64,000 nucleotides of DNA from Faeciplasma sp048393055 (GCA_048393055.1 DBFJJS010000005.1:1-64000); one strand, 5' to 3'; counted from the stretch's first letter, positions 15,802 through 22,512 are shown. Translations and numbers: made by a program. The notes: a model not told the origin generated them from the letters alone.

Positions 15802-17522
15802 GTTCACTTGCCGTGGGCGACAAGATCGAAGTTCCGGTTCTTTCGGCGTATCAATCGCGCTTCGGCGCAAAGATCGTGTTCAAGGTTGCTGACAAGAACC
15901 ACAGCGGCTATCCGTCGAATAGCGTAACGCTGATAACCGAAAAGATTATCCAGCTTATGTGTTCGGACGCGATGGAGCCGAGCAACAGTGATAGCGACAG
16001 AAGAAGTTACGGCAACAACAGGCATATTCATTCTAACTTGCTTCAATGGCTGAACAGTAACGCAACGGCGGGGAATTGGTACAGCGCGAAGCACAGCGCC
16101 GACGCGCCGCCGACGAATGCGAACGTATGGAACAATTACAACGAATACGACGCTTGGGCGGGCTTCCTTGCTATGCTCGATCCGAAGTTCGTTGCGGAGC
16201 TTCTCGACACAACGCTTACCGTCGTAAAATCTTCGACGGACGGCGGAAGTTACGAAACCTTCACGGCGAAAATGTTTCTTGCGTCTACCACCGAAGTAGG
16301 GCTTGCGAACGAAAATAATATTGCGGAAGGCGCGCTTCTTGCCCTGTTCAGCAACAATGCTTCCCGCGTCGCTTATCCTACGGCGGAATGCGTGAGCAAT
16401 TCAGAATATACAAACAGCAGTTTGAACACGTCAAGCGGCTGGTATTGGTGGCTTCGCACGCCTTATTCGTCGTACGCCAACTACGTCCGCTACGTCTATT
16501 CCGATGGCACGCTGAACTACGACTTCGCTTTCCTCGGGCGCCGGGGCGTTCGCCCGCTTTGTAATCTGAAATCTTCAATCTTGGTATCTGACAGCCCGAA
16601 CGCCAGCGGGAACTATGAAATTATCTACAACGCCGCGCCTTCTGCGCCGCCCAGCATTACCGCGCCGGAAAGCGCGTACAGCGGGCAGAACATCAATATT
16701 TCTTGCGCGGAAGCGACCGATCCGGAGGGAGACGCACTGACCTATGTTTTCGAGCGAAGCGCGAACAGCGGAGCGTGGACACAGGTTCAAAGTTCCGCCG
16801 CCCGCACGTTCGCGGAAATGGTATCGACGGCGTGGAACACCCTGCAATACCGCGTGAAGGCGGTTGACACGGCGGGCAATTCTTCCGCATACACGACAAG
16901 CGGATCGATCCCCGTAATTCACAATCAGCCGCCCGTTATCAGCGGGCAGAATGCCGATCTTGGCGTGAAGCGCGAGGATTTCACCTACGAATACAGCGTT
17001 ACCGATCCGGATAACGACGTTGTAAACGTCGTAGAGAAAATCGACGGAAACACAATCAACACGCGCAACAATGTAACGCTGGGCGAAACGCTTACCCTTT
17101 CCGTGAGCGGAAACACCTTCACGGGACTTACGAACGCCCAGCACAAGATCGAGATTGTCGCTACCGACAGCGCAGGAAACAGCGCAACGCGGACACTTAC
17201 GTTCACAAAGGCGATTAACAGCTTCGTTATTACCCTTGCAGAACCGCTGGAAGCACAGAGCCAGCCGACACGGTGCAATATCAAAGTCGAAAGAGATATT
17301 CCAGCGGGCGGCACGTTCAAGGTTGAAGCGTGCAATAATCCGTATGACGTTTCGCCCGTGTGGGAAGATTGCACGAATGCGGTAATTTCGGGACACGCGC
17401 ACGTATTCAAAAACAAAATAAATACGGCGGTTCAGTTTGGCTTGAATATCCGTGTAACCGTAGAGCGCGGCGACGCGCTGACGGCGTGCTGGGTATCGGG
17501 GATCGGAGGTAATTTTGAATGA
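15786..17522 (+). CDS. DGR target: variable tail fibre / receptor-binding protein
   Basis: A 578-aa protein. Residues 1-~270 look like a DUF6273-type C-type-lectin-like domain, often diversified by DGRs (WYWWLRTPY near 219 and GVRPL at 254-258). The variable repeat codes residues 225-258. Unlike classical targets, the variable domain is not at the C-terminus: two Ig/fibronectin-like domains follow (about 280-378, rich in DPEGDALTYVF, and 379-480, DPDNDVVNVVE), then a ~95-aa beta-rich end. The start has AAAGGAGG at 15773-15780 inside the RT gene. It is probably the receptor-binding protein at the tail tip. Confidence 0.92.
   Translation: MSKAISSLAVGDKIEVPVLSAYQSRFGAKIVFKVADKNHSGYPSNSVTLITEKIIQLMCSDAMEPSNSDSDRRSYGNNRHIHSNLLQWLNSNATAGNWYSAKHSADAPPTNANVWNNYNEYDAWAGFLAMLDPKFVAELLDTTLTVVKSSTDGGSYETFTAKMFLASTTEVGLANENNIAEGALLALFSNNASRVAYPTAECVSNSEYTNSSLNTSSGWYWWLRTPYSSYANYVRYVYSDGTLNYDFAFLGRRGVRPLCNLKSSILVSDSPNASGNYEIIYNAAPSAPPSITAPESAYSGQNINISCAEATDPEGDALTYVFERSANSGAWTQVQSSAARTFAEMVSTAWNTLQYRVKAVDTAGNSSAYTTSGSIPVIHNQPPVISGQNADLGVKREDFTYEYSVTDPDNDVVNVVEKIDGNTINTRNNVTLGETLTLSVSGNTFTGLTNAQHKIEIVATDSAGNSATRTLTFTKAINSFVITLAEPLEAQSQPTRCNIKVERDIPAGGTFKVEACNNPYDVSPVWEDCTNAVISGHAHVFKNKINTAVQFGLNIRVTVERGDALTACWVSGIGGNFE
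16458..16559 (+). repeat. DGR variable repeat (VR)
   Basis: A 102-base receiver copy of 14482-14583, in frame as codons 225-258 of the target gene. Of 29 template adenines, 15 are changed here (10 to T, 3 to C, 2 to G), and none of the 73 other bases differs. Eleven residues change: nine Asn to Tyr, Asp, Phe, Leu or Arg, and one Tyr to Phe among them; six become Tyr. Two template Asn codons remain (residues 232 and 244). Identity stops at 16559, just after GTTCGCCCGCTT, the likely homing-initiation end. Confidence 0.96.
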
Positions 17523-18082
17523 GCGTAAAACATAACAAGGATGGCGGCGGAAATGCCGAAATGAAGAAGGAAATTCAAGAAGTGAAGAAGGAAACGCAAG
17601 AAGTAAAGGCGGCGGGTGAGAATACCGCCGCCCTTCTTACAATGTCCTTCAAAGCGCAAATCGTGCAGGATCGCGCGGCGGGAACAAACGCGATTTCCGA
17701 TGAAATGATCCTGCAATCGGCGGAAGTAATCGACTATCCGGAGTGGAAGGACGCGCACAGCTATAACACCGTTGGGGAAATCCTCAAATACAACGGGCGT
17801 TATTACGAGGTTATCGCGGCGCATACGTCGAACGGCGTTGCCTATCCCGTCGAAACGACCTTCGCATATTACCGCCTTATCGAGCTTACGCACACGGGGA
17901 CGATTGACGATCCGATCCCCTATCCGGAAACGGCGGGAATTGTCGTGAACGTCGAAAACGGGAAGTATTACAGTTACAAGGGGAAAATCTACCTTGCAAA
18001 AGCAGATATGCCGAATTGCGTATATCCGCCCGACACGCCTTCTATGTGGCAGTGGGAAGAAGTAAACAACGGGGAGGGTTGA
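17519..18082 (+). CDS. Carbohydrate-binding-module-like phage protein
   Basis: A 187-aa protein: a short charged N-terminal helix (EIQEVKKETQEVK repeats, probable coiled coil), then two segments resembling chitin/carbohydrate-binding type 5/12 modules. The first has WKDAHSYNTVGEILKYNGRYYEVIAAHTS. The second has NVENGKYYSYKGKIYLAKADMP and ends with Trp-rich PSMWQWEEV. It overlaps the DGR target by 4 bp (ATGA) and is followed by lysis genes. It may bind cell-wall sugar as a tail accessory or help lysis; the sequence does not separate these. Confidence 0.65.
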   Translation: MSVKHNKDGGGNAEMKKEIQEVKKETQEVKAAGENTAALLTMSFKAQIVQDRAAGTNAISDEMILQSAEVIDYPEWKDAHSYNTVGEILKYNGRYYEVIAAHTSNGVAYPVETTFAYYRLIELTHTGTIDDPIPYPETAGIVVNVENGKYYSYKGKIYLAKADMPNCVYPPDTPSMWQWEEVNNGEG

Positions 18083-18084
18083 AA

Positions 18085-18411
18085 ATGAGTGAAGCGATCT
18101 TATCCGCAATTTCCGTTATCAGTTCCATTTGTGCAATCGTGTTCGGGTATATCGCTTTCGTTCGCAACAGGGACAGCGACAAAACGAAGGAAGCGAAAAG
18201 CGACGCGACGATCTTAACGGAGCTGGGGTACATCAAAGGCGGTATCGACGACGTGAAGGCAGAACAGCGCGAACAGCGAAAGACGAATACGGATTTCGTC
18301 GGAAGGCTTGTTTCGGTTGAAGCGTCGGCAAAACAGGCACATAAACGGATCGACCATATCGAACAGCAGATCATGGACTATAGTCAAGAATTAGGACAAG
18401 TAAAAAGTTGA
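18085..18411 (+). CDS. XhlA/holin-accessory-like membrane protein, 3' end altered by IS3
   Basis: As encoded it is 108 aa: an N-terminal membrane helix (about residues 4-25, ILSAISVISSICAIVFGYIAFV), then a charged helical cytoplasmic part with AEQREQRKTNTDF and KRIDHIEQQ, as in haemolysin XhlA-type and holin-accessory proteins. I chose ATG 18085, with GGGAGG just before it. The IS3 element begins at 18393, so the last codons (GQVKS) and the stop come from the insertion sequence. Only a few native residues can be missing, so function may survive. Confidence 0.75.
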   Translation: MSEAILSAISVISSICAIVFGYIAFVRNRDSDKTKEAKSDATILTELGYIKGGIDDVKAEQREQRKTNTDFVGRLVSVEASAKQAHKRIDHIEQQIMDYSQELGQVKS

Positions 18412-19298
18412 AAGAAGTGGTTTTCCGCTTGAACGGGAGAGAGGCCATGGTTGTGAGAATGGGGACGGATGGGGTTGTAAAAGCCGTCGATGTAGGTCAG
18501 CAGACTCTGCTTTAATTGGCCCAAAGAATGAAAATGCCGCCGGTCCAGTTCCTCTTTTTTGAGATATTTGAAAAAACATTCCATAACGGCATTGTCATAG
18601 GGATGCCCTTTTCTGGAAAAGGACGGAACCATGTGGAGGGAATCCAGTTCTTTCCGGAAATCGGCAGAGGTAAATTGAGCGCCTCTGTCGGAATGGAACA
18701 TGACGCCCTGGGAAACGCCTCTGTTTCGGACAGCATCCCGGAGAGTATGGAGGGCAAGGAACCGGTCCAGGCGGGTGCTGACCCGGTAGGCAATGACCCT
18801 CCTGGCAAACAGGTCCAGAATGACGCAGAGATAACAGAACCTTTGGCCAACCCGGACATAGGTAAAGTCGCAGACCCAGACCAGATTGGGAGCCGGCTGA
18901 TCAAACTTTTGGGCAAGCAGATTCTGGAAGGGCTGGGGGTCATCCGGTTGTTTCGGAGGTCTGGGAGGCTTGACAGTAGACATTTTGGGGAGATTCATTT
19001 CTTTCATCAGGCGGTACACCCGACCTTCGCTGATGGATATGCAAAAATCACGTGCAAGACAAAGTTTGATTTTGCGGCAGCCCAGGCGCTGACCGGTTTT
19101 GGCGTAGATCTCCAGGATTTTCTGCCGGATGCGCTGATTTTCCTGTTCTCTGGCAGATGGCTGCCGGTTTATGCAGCGGTAATAGGCGCTGCGGTGGACG
19201 TTGAGTACCCGGCAAAGGATGGAGATACGGTGCTGGCTGGAAAGCGCCCGGACAGCTTCTAATCGTTGTCTGAGTGTGGCGTGAAGATTGCAATGGCT
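18384..19298 (-). CDS. IS3-family transposase OrfB part (DDE integrase), made as OrfAB fusion
   Basis: The catalytic half of the transposase. After an N-terminal HTH_21-like region (QRLEAVRALSSQHRISILCRVL), the rve core has the three acidic residues in VCDFTYV, HSDRGAQF and NAVMECFF. There is no ATG at its beginning; it is read by a -1 shift at the A7-G run (minus strand, 19304-19298). The first internal ATG, at 19019, would lose the N-terminal region. The reading frame runs to the very last base of the element and takes its stop (TGA, 18386-18384) from phage DNA. Confidence 0.88.
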   Translation of the reverse strand, partial: SHCNLHATLRQRLEAVRALSSQHRISILCRVLNVHRSAYYRCINRQPSAREQENQRIRQKILEIYAKTGQRLGCRKIKLCLARDFCISISEGRVYRLMKEMNLPKMSTVKPPRPPKQPDDPQPFQNLLAQKFDQPAPNLVWVCDFTYVRVGQRFCYLCVILDLFARRVIAYRVSTRLDRFLALHTLRDAVRNRGVSQGVMFHSDRGAQFTSADFRKELDSLHMVPSFSRKGHPYDNAVMECFFKYLKKEELDRRHFHSLGQLKQSLLTYIDGFYNPIRPHSHNHGLSPVQAENHFFQLFTCPNS

Positions 19299-19601
19299 TT
19301 TTTTAAGATGAGATTCTCCTCTTCCAATTGAGCGTTGCGGCGCTGAAGGGCTTTGATCTGCTGTGCAGTGAGCACTGTGTCGTCATCCACCTGAACCTGG
19401 GAGTATTTATGAACCCATTTGGAGAGGGCAGAGGAAGAAACCCCGTACTCCTTTTGAATTTCCGAGTAGGTTTTTCCCGACTGGTACAGGCTTACGATTG
19501 TTTTTTTGAAATCCTCGCTGTATTTTGGCGTTGCTTTTGAGTTTGCCATGTTCTTCCTTCCTTTCTTTTTTCCCTGTCTCCTATTTTACCACACTTGTCC
19601 T
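18393..19601 (-). mobile_element. IS3-family insertion sequence, about 1209 bp
   Basis: The ends AGGACAAGT (18393-18401) and ACTTGTCCT (19593-19601) are perfect 9-bp inverted repeats. They are flanked by ATT on both sides (18390-18392 and 19602-19604), a 3-bp target duplication as expected for this family. It carries orfA and orfB on the minus strand, joined by a -1 slippery run. Base and codon use (CTG, CCG, GGC rich) differ from the phage genes around it. It looks intact and may be active. Confidence 0.88.
19259..19549 (-). CDS. IS3-family transposase OrfA (helix-turn-helix)
   Basis: A 96-aa protein with an IS3/IS911-type HTH (SEDFKKTIVSLYQSGKTYSEIQKEYGVSSSALSKWVHKY) and a C-terminal leucine-zipper helix (ALQRRNAQLEEENLILKKA). 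It binds the element ends and regulates transposition. The AAAAAAAG run within its LKKA codons is the slippery site producing the OrfAB transposase. A GGAAG ribosome site lies just upstream on the minus strand. Confidence 0.9.
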   Translation of the reverse strand: MANSKATPKYSEDFKKTIVSLYQSGKTYSEIQKEYGVSSSALSKWVHKYSQVQVDDDTVLTAQQIKALQRRNAQLEEENLILKKAIAIFTPHSDND

Positions 19602-19634
19602 ATTTTTTAGTATACATCCATCAGTAAGTAAAAC

Positions 19635-19672
19635 AGAGCGGGAACGGTTCACGAATGAGCGGTTCCCGCTCT
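19635..19672 (+). other. Hairpin upstream of the endolysin gene
   Basis: AGAGCGGGAAC (19635-19645) pairs with GTTCCCGCTCT (19662-19672), 11 bp with a 16-base loop, between the IS3 element and the endolysin ribosome site. Only short A/T sequence follows, so it is not a clear terminator; it may regulate or stabilise lysis-gene mRNA. Confidence 0.5.
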
Positions 19673-19695
19673 TGAATTATAAGGAGGTTTTCAAA

Positions 19696-20685
19696 ATGAG
19701 CAATAGCACACTGGTGGACTACACGAGGATTTCGCCGAACAGGACAAGCCCGCGCAATCACGAGATAGACACAATTACAATTCATTGTGTTGTTGGGCAA
19801 TGTTCCGTTGAAACGCTGGGAAACATCTTTGTACCGACTTCAAAACAGGCAAGTTCAAACTACGGCGTAGGCGTTGACGGGCGTATCGGAATGTATGTCG
19901 AAGAAAAGGATCGTTCGTGGTGCAGTTCAAACGCCGCGAACGATAACCGCGCAATTACGATCGAGGTTGCGAGCGACACGACACACCCTTACGCGGTGAA
20001 CGATAAAGCATACGCCGCCCTTCTTGACCTTGTAACGGATATCTGCCGACGTAACGGGATCAAGAAACTTGTGTGGTCTACGAACAAGAACGAGCGCGTT
20101 AATCACTTGAACGGTTGCAATATGACAGTTCACAGGGATTACGCGAATAAATCCTGTCCGGGGGATTACCTGTACAACAGGCACGGGGAGATTGCGGCGG
20201 AAGTAAACAAAAGGCTTGGAGCTTCCACAGCGGAGCCGGAAACGCCTTCTTCCGGAACGGGTACACTTTACAAAGTGCAGACGGGCGCTTTCAAGCAGAA
20301 ATCGAACGCGCAGGAGCTGGAAAAGAAATTGAAGGCGGCGGGCTTCGATACCTACGTAGTGAATTCGGATGGCTATTACAAAGTACAGGTAGGGGCGTTC
20401 AGCAAGAAGGAAAACGCCGAAGCAATGCTTGCAAAGCTGAAAGCGGCGGGATATTCTGACGCTTTTATCACAACAGGAACCGGCGGATCGGCGGCACAGG
20501 AAATCAAGGTGGGAAGCAAAGTGCGCTTGAAGCAGGGTGCGAAAACCTACGACGGGAAAAGCCTTGCTTCCTTCGTGTATAACCGCGATCACGTCGTAAA
20601 GGAAATCAGCGGAGATCGCGCCGTGATTACATACGGCGGCGTGGTTGTCGCGGCGGTGAAGCTGTCCGATCTGACGCTTGTTTAA
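19696..20685 (+). CDS. Endolysin: N-acetylmuramoyl-L-alanine amidase with SPOR repeats
   Basis: A 329-aa cell-wall hydrolase that cuts the bond between muramic acid and L-Ala at lysis. Residues ~1-170 are an Amidase_2 domain with the zinc ligands and catalytic residues in TITIHCVVG, AITIEVASD and HRDYANKSCPGDYL. Two SPOR-like peptidoglycan-binding repeats follow (about 191-260, YKVQTGAF and YKVQVGAF), then a small SH3-like C-terminal domain (KVGSKVRLKQGAKTYDGK). I chose ATG 19696, with AAGGAGG at 19681-19687. The upstream open frame is chance reading through the hairpin and IS end. Confidence 0.92.
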   Translation: MSNSTLVDYTRISPNRTSPRNHEIDTITIHCVVGQCSVETLGNIFVPTSKQASSNYGVGVDGRIGMYVEEKDRSWCSSNAANDNRAITIEVASDTTHPYAVNDKAYAALLDLVTDICRRNGIKKLVWSTNKNERVNHLNGCNMTVHRDYANKSCPGDYLYNRHGEIAAEVNKRLGASTAEPETPSSGTGTLYKVQTGAFKQKSNAQELEKKLKAAGFDTYVVNSDGYYKVQVGAFSKKENAEAMLAKLKAAGYSDAFITTGTGGSAAQEIKVGSKVRLKQGAKTYDGKSLASFVYNRDHVVKEISGDRAVITYGGVVVAAVKLSDLTLV

Positions 20686-20712
20686 TACACGGATTGCACG
20701 CGCGCGTTATCG

Positions 20713-20741
20713 GATCGCACGCCGTGCGATTTCGTGCGATC
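20713..20741 (+). repeat. Triple CGTGCGAT repeat with two alternative hairpins
   Basis: GATCGCACG (20713-20721), CGTGCGAT (20723-20730) and CGTGCGATC (20733-20741). The first arm can pair with either of the other two, so two mutually exclusive stems are possible immediately before the holin-like gene's ribosome site (20745-20753). Confidence 0.7.
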
Positions 20742-20757
20742 TATGGAAGGGGGAAAT

Positions 20758-21057
20758 ATGGGAAAGCGTTCAAGGCGCGGAAAGCGTCAAAAGAAGTTTC
20801 TTGCGGACGAACGTTTCGCAACAAAAGTTATTGTCGCGATCGGAATTACAACAGCGATCTTCATTGCGGCGCAGTATGTTTCTTTCCTCATTACGGGGAT
20901 TGAACAAACAACGCTGATTACGTACTACTTTACCGCCGTCGTGATCGAGTGCGGCGCGCTTATGCTGAAACGTGTATCGGAAATCATTGCCGCAAGAGTG
21001 AAGAAAAAAGAAGAAATCGAACCGGAAACGGAAACAGACGAAAGCGAGGTTTTATAA
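20758..21057 (+). CDS. Holin-like two-helix membrane protein
   Basis: A 99-aa protein with a very basic N-terminus (GKRSRRGKRQKKF), two hydrophobic segments (about 24-46 and 51-68) and a charged Lys/Glu C-terminus, the layout of small holins or holin partners. I chose ATG 20758 with GGAAGGGGG just before it; an upstream ATG at 20743 and a GTG at 20734 lie within or next to the repeat. It is directly followed by the LL-H-type holin, so the two may act together. Confidence 0.7.
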   Translation: MGKRSRRGKRQKKFLADERFATKVIVAIGITTAIFIAAQYVSFLITGIEQTTLITYYFTAVVIECGALMLKRVSEIIAARVKKKEEIEPETETDESEVL

Positions 21058-21387
21058 ATGATTGATCTTACGCCTATTGTTGAAGCGATTGCCGCCCTTG
21101 CCGCGGCTATTATTACCGCATTCGTAATCCCGTGGCTGAAAGGGAAAATCGACGCGGACAAGCTGGAGAAGATTAAATTGTGGGTAACAGTTGCCGTAGA
21201 AGCCGCCGAACAGATTTACGTGGGAAGCGGGCGCGGAGAAGAAAAGAAAGCCTATGTCGTGCAGTTCTTGAAGGAAAAGGGCTTCACCCTTGATCCCGAC
21301 AGCTTGGACAAACTGATCGAAGCCGCCGTTTTCAATCTTCCGGAGTATATCGGACTGATTGAAGCGGAGGGCGAAGAGAACGACTAA
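21058..21387 (+). CDS. Phage holin, LL-H family
   Basis: A 109-aa protein with one N-terminal membrane helix (PIVEAIAALAAAIITAFVIPWL) followed by an amphipathic helical part (KLEKIKLWVTVAVEAAEQIYVG, KKAYVVQFLKEKGFTLD, LIEAAVFNL). This arrangement is characteristic of the LL-H-type phage holin family. It starts one base after the preceding stop. The strong terminator at 21464-21500 closes the late operon after it. Confidence 0.87.
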   Translation: MIDLTPIVEAIAALAAAIITAFVIPWLKGKIDADKLEKIKLWVTVAVEAAEQIYVGSGRGEEKKAYVVQFLKEKGFTLDPDSLDKLIEAAVFNLPEYIGLIEAEGEEND

Positions 21388-21463
21388 CACCGACAACGCC
21401 GCCCGCGTTTCCTCCTTCCGCGAAGCGGCTTTCGGCGGCGGGCGATCCCGTCGATAAAAAATT

Positions 21464-21500
21464 CCCCGCGAGGGCTACACGCCTTCGCGGGGCTTTTTTT
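21464..21500 (+). terminator. Late-operon terminator, bidirectional
   Basis: A 12-bp stem (21464-21475 with 21481-21492) with loop TACAC is followed by CTTTTTTT. On the other strand it is followed by TTTTTT, so it can also end the convergent gene at 21508-21813. Confidence 0.92.
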
Positions 21501-21507
21501 GTTGGCA

Positions 21508-21813
21508 TTATTGTTCCGGATCGGCGGGCGTTTCCGTTTCCGCCGTAGCGATTTTCCCTTTGATGAAACGATACAGTTTCTTACACCCTATCGCGATCCC
21601 CTTAAACAGGTAATAATAAATCTTGTAGATCGCCAAAAGCATAAAGTACAGACACCAGCCCGCGCCGATAATCATATACCACATAAAATAGAACATTCCG
21701 GCGACAAGCATAGCGCCACACCACAACAGGGCGTTGCGCTTATTTACGCGGATACCGAAGCCCAGCCGAAAACCAGTCATTCGTTTTAGTGTCTTTGTAA
21801 AGGTTACGAACAT
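21508..21813 (-). CDS. Small membrane protein on the opposite strand, unknown function
   Basis: A 101-aa protein with a basic N-terminus and two or three hydrophobic segments rich in Trp, Tyr and Phe (LLWCGAMLVAGMFYFMWYMIIGAGWCLYFMLLAIYKIYYYLF), ending in a short acidic tail. I do not recognise the family. It is the only phage gene here, apart from the IS transposase, on the minus strand. It has its own near-consensus promoter and a GGGGGATTT ribosome site, so it is probably made in the lysogen; superinfection exclusion or another host-changing role is a reasonable guess. Confidence 0.7.
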   Translation of the reverse strand: MFVTFTKTLKRMTGFRLGFGIRVNKRNALLWCGAMLVAGMFYFMWYMIIGAGWCLYFMLLAIYKIYYYLFKGIAIGCKKLYRFIKGKIATAETETPADPEQ

Positions 21814-21879
21814 AGAGCAAATCCCCCTTTGAATTGTAAATTTTCAAGGCAGAATTTACCCATTCTGACCTTTAACACA

Positions 21880-21908
21880 ATTATACGGCTTCCGCGCGAT
21901 AAAATCAA
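21880..21908 (-). promoter_or_regulatory. Promoter for the opposite-strand membrane gene
   Basis: On the minus strand TTGATT (21908-21903), a 17-base gap and TATAAT (21885-21880) lead toward the ATG at 21813. A weaker + strand promoter for the XRE gene (TTTACA 21924-21929, gap 17, CAGAAT 21947-21952) lies back to back with it. Confidence 0.8.
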
Positions 21909-21972
21909 GAATAAAGCGGAATATTTACACGCCGTTTGCAAATAATCAGAATGAAGAGGGATCGCGCACGAT

Positions 21973-22215
21973 ATGAAGATATATGACTATAACGGGAAAA
22001 AGAATATTTGCGGCGACCGCTTGCGGGAAGCGCGGGTTGTTCAGCGGTTGCGGCAAGAGGATTTAGCTGCAAAGATACAGACGCAGGGCGTTAATATGGA
22101 GCGGGACAGCATAAGCCGAATAGAGATCGGAACGCGCTTTGTATCCGACTTTGAATTAAAGATATTCGCAAAGGTGCTGGGCGTTTCGGTTGATTGGCTT
22201 TTAGGGGACGAATAA
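21973..22215 (+). CDS. XRE-family helix-turn-helix regulator
   Basis: An 80-aa protein that is nearly all HTH_3 domain: LREARVVQRLRQEDLAAKIQTQGVNMERDSISRIEIGTRFVSDFELKIFAKVLGVSVDWLLG. The QEDLAAKI and RDSISRIEIG helices and the final VSVDWLLG are typical of Cro/C1-type regulators of Firmicutes phages. A single short domain without a dimerisation or protease part suggests a Cro-like or accessory repressor. The facing promoters between it and the membrane gene make local regulation likely. Confidence 0.88.
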   Translation: MKIYDYNGKKNICGDRLREARVVQRLRQEDLAAKIQTQGVNMERDSISRIEIGTRFVSDFELKIFAKVLGVSVDWLLGDE

Positions 22216-22241
22216 AGGCAGCGGGCTATCCCGTCGCCTTT
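22214..22241 (+). terminator. Probable terminator after the XRE gene
   Basis: Bases 22214-22225 pair with 22230-22241 (12 positions, one mismatch and one G-T) around CTAT. It begins within the stop codon; the following ATATTTA tail is only moderately T rich. Confidence 0.55.
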
Positions 22242-22286
22242 ATATTTACGGGCGTACAAAATACGCATATTTTTCTTCAAAACCTA

Positions 22287-22315
22287 TTGACAAGTACGTA
22301 TAAAAGGCGTATAAT
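22287..22315 (+). promoter_or_regulatory. Perfect consensus promoter for hicAB
   Basis: TTGACA (22287-22292), exactly 17 bases, TATAAT (22310-22315). Possible operator elements are the inverted repeat GCGTA-N5-TACGC (22252-22266) upstream and two direct CGTATA copies around the spacer and -10. Such a strong promoter would need repression, which HicB normally provides. Confidence 0.92.
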
Positions 22316-22338
22316 AAATAATGTAAGGAGGGCAGGAA

Positions 22339-22512
22339 ATGAAAACGAAAGACCTTATCGAGCTTTTAGAAAAGAATGGCTGGAAATTCAAAAGGCACGG
22401 TGCAAATCACGATATTTACGTAAAAGGCAAAGAAAGAGAAAGCGTGGTAAGGCACAGAGAAACCGACGAAGATTTAGCAAAAGCAATCATCAAGCGGCGC
22501 GGGCTGAAATAA
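22339..22512 (+). CDS. hicA: HicA-type mRNA interferase toxin
   Basis: A 57-aa protein with the whole HicA fold: MKTKDLIELLEKNGWKFKR, the catalytic-His strand HGANHDIYV, then the basic C-terminal segment ending IIKRRGLK. HicA cuts mRNA independently of the ribosome and is neutralised by HicB. The ATG has AAGGAGGG at 22325-22332. The stop is 51 bp before hicB, and the pair shares a consensus promoter. It is in the accessory region behind the lysis genes, where lysogeny-maintenance or anti-phage modules often sit. Confidence 0.9.
   Translation: MKTKDLIELLEKNGWKFKRHGANHDIYVKGKERESVVRHRETDEDLAKAIIKRRGLK

Noticed and set aside
18516..19262. 248-aa + strand open frame across the IS3 element
   Set aside because: It is the complement of orfB, which has clear DDE motifs and family matches on the minus strand.
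20100..20200. Possible second variable repeat in the endolysin or other tail genes
   Set aside because: I scanned for the conserved GCACGCTGAAC and GGGGCGTTCGCCCGC blocks of the template elsewhere in the window and saw them only in the TR and VR.
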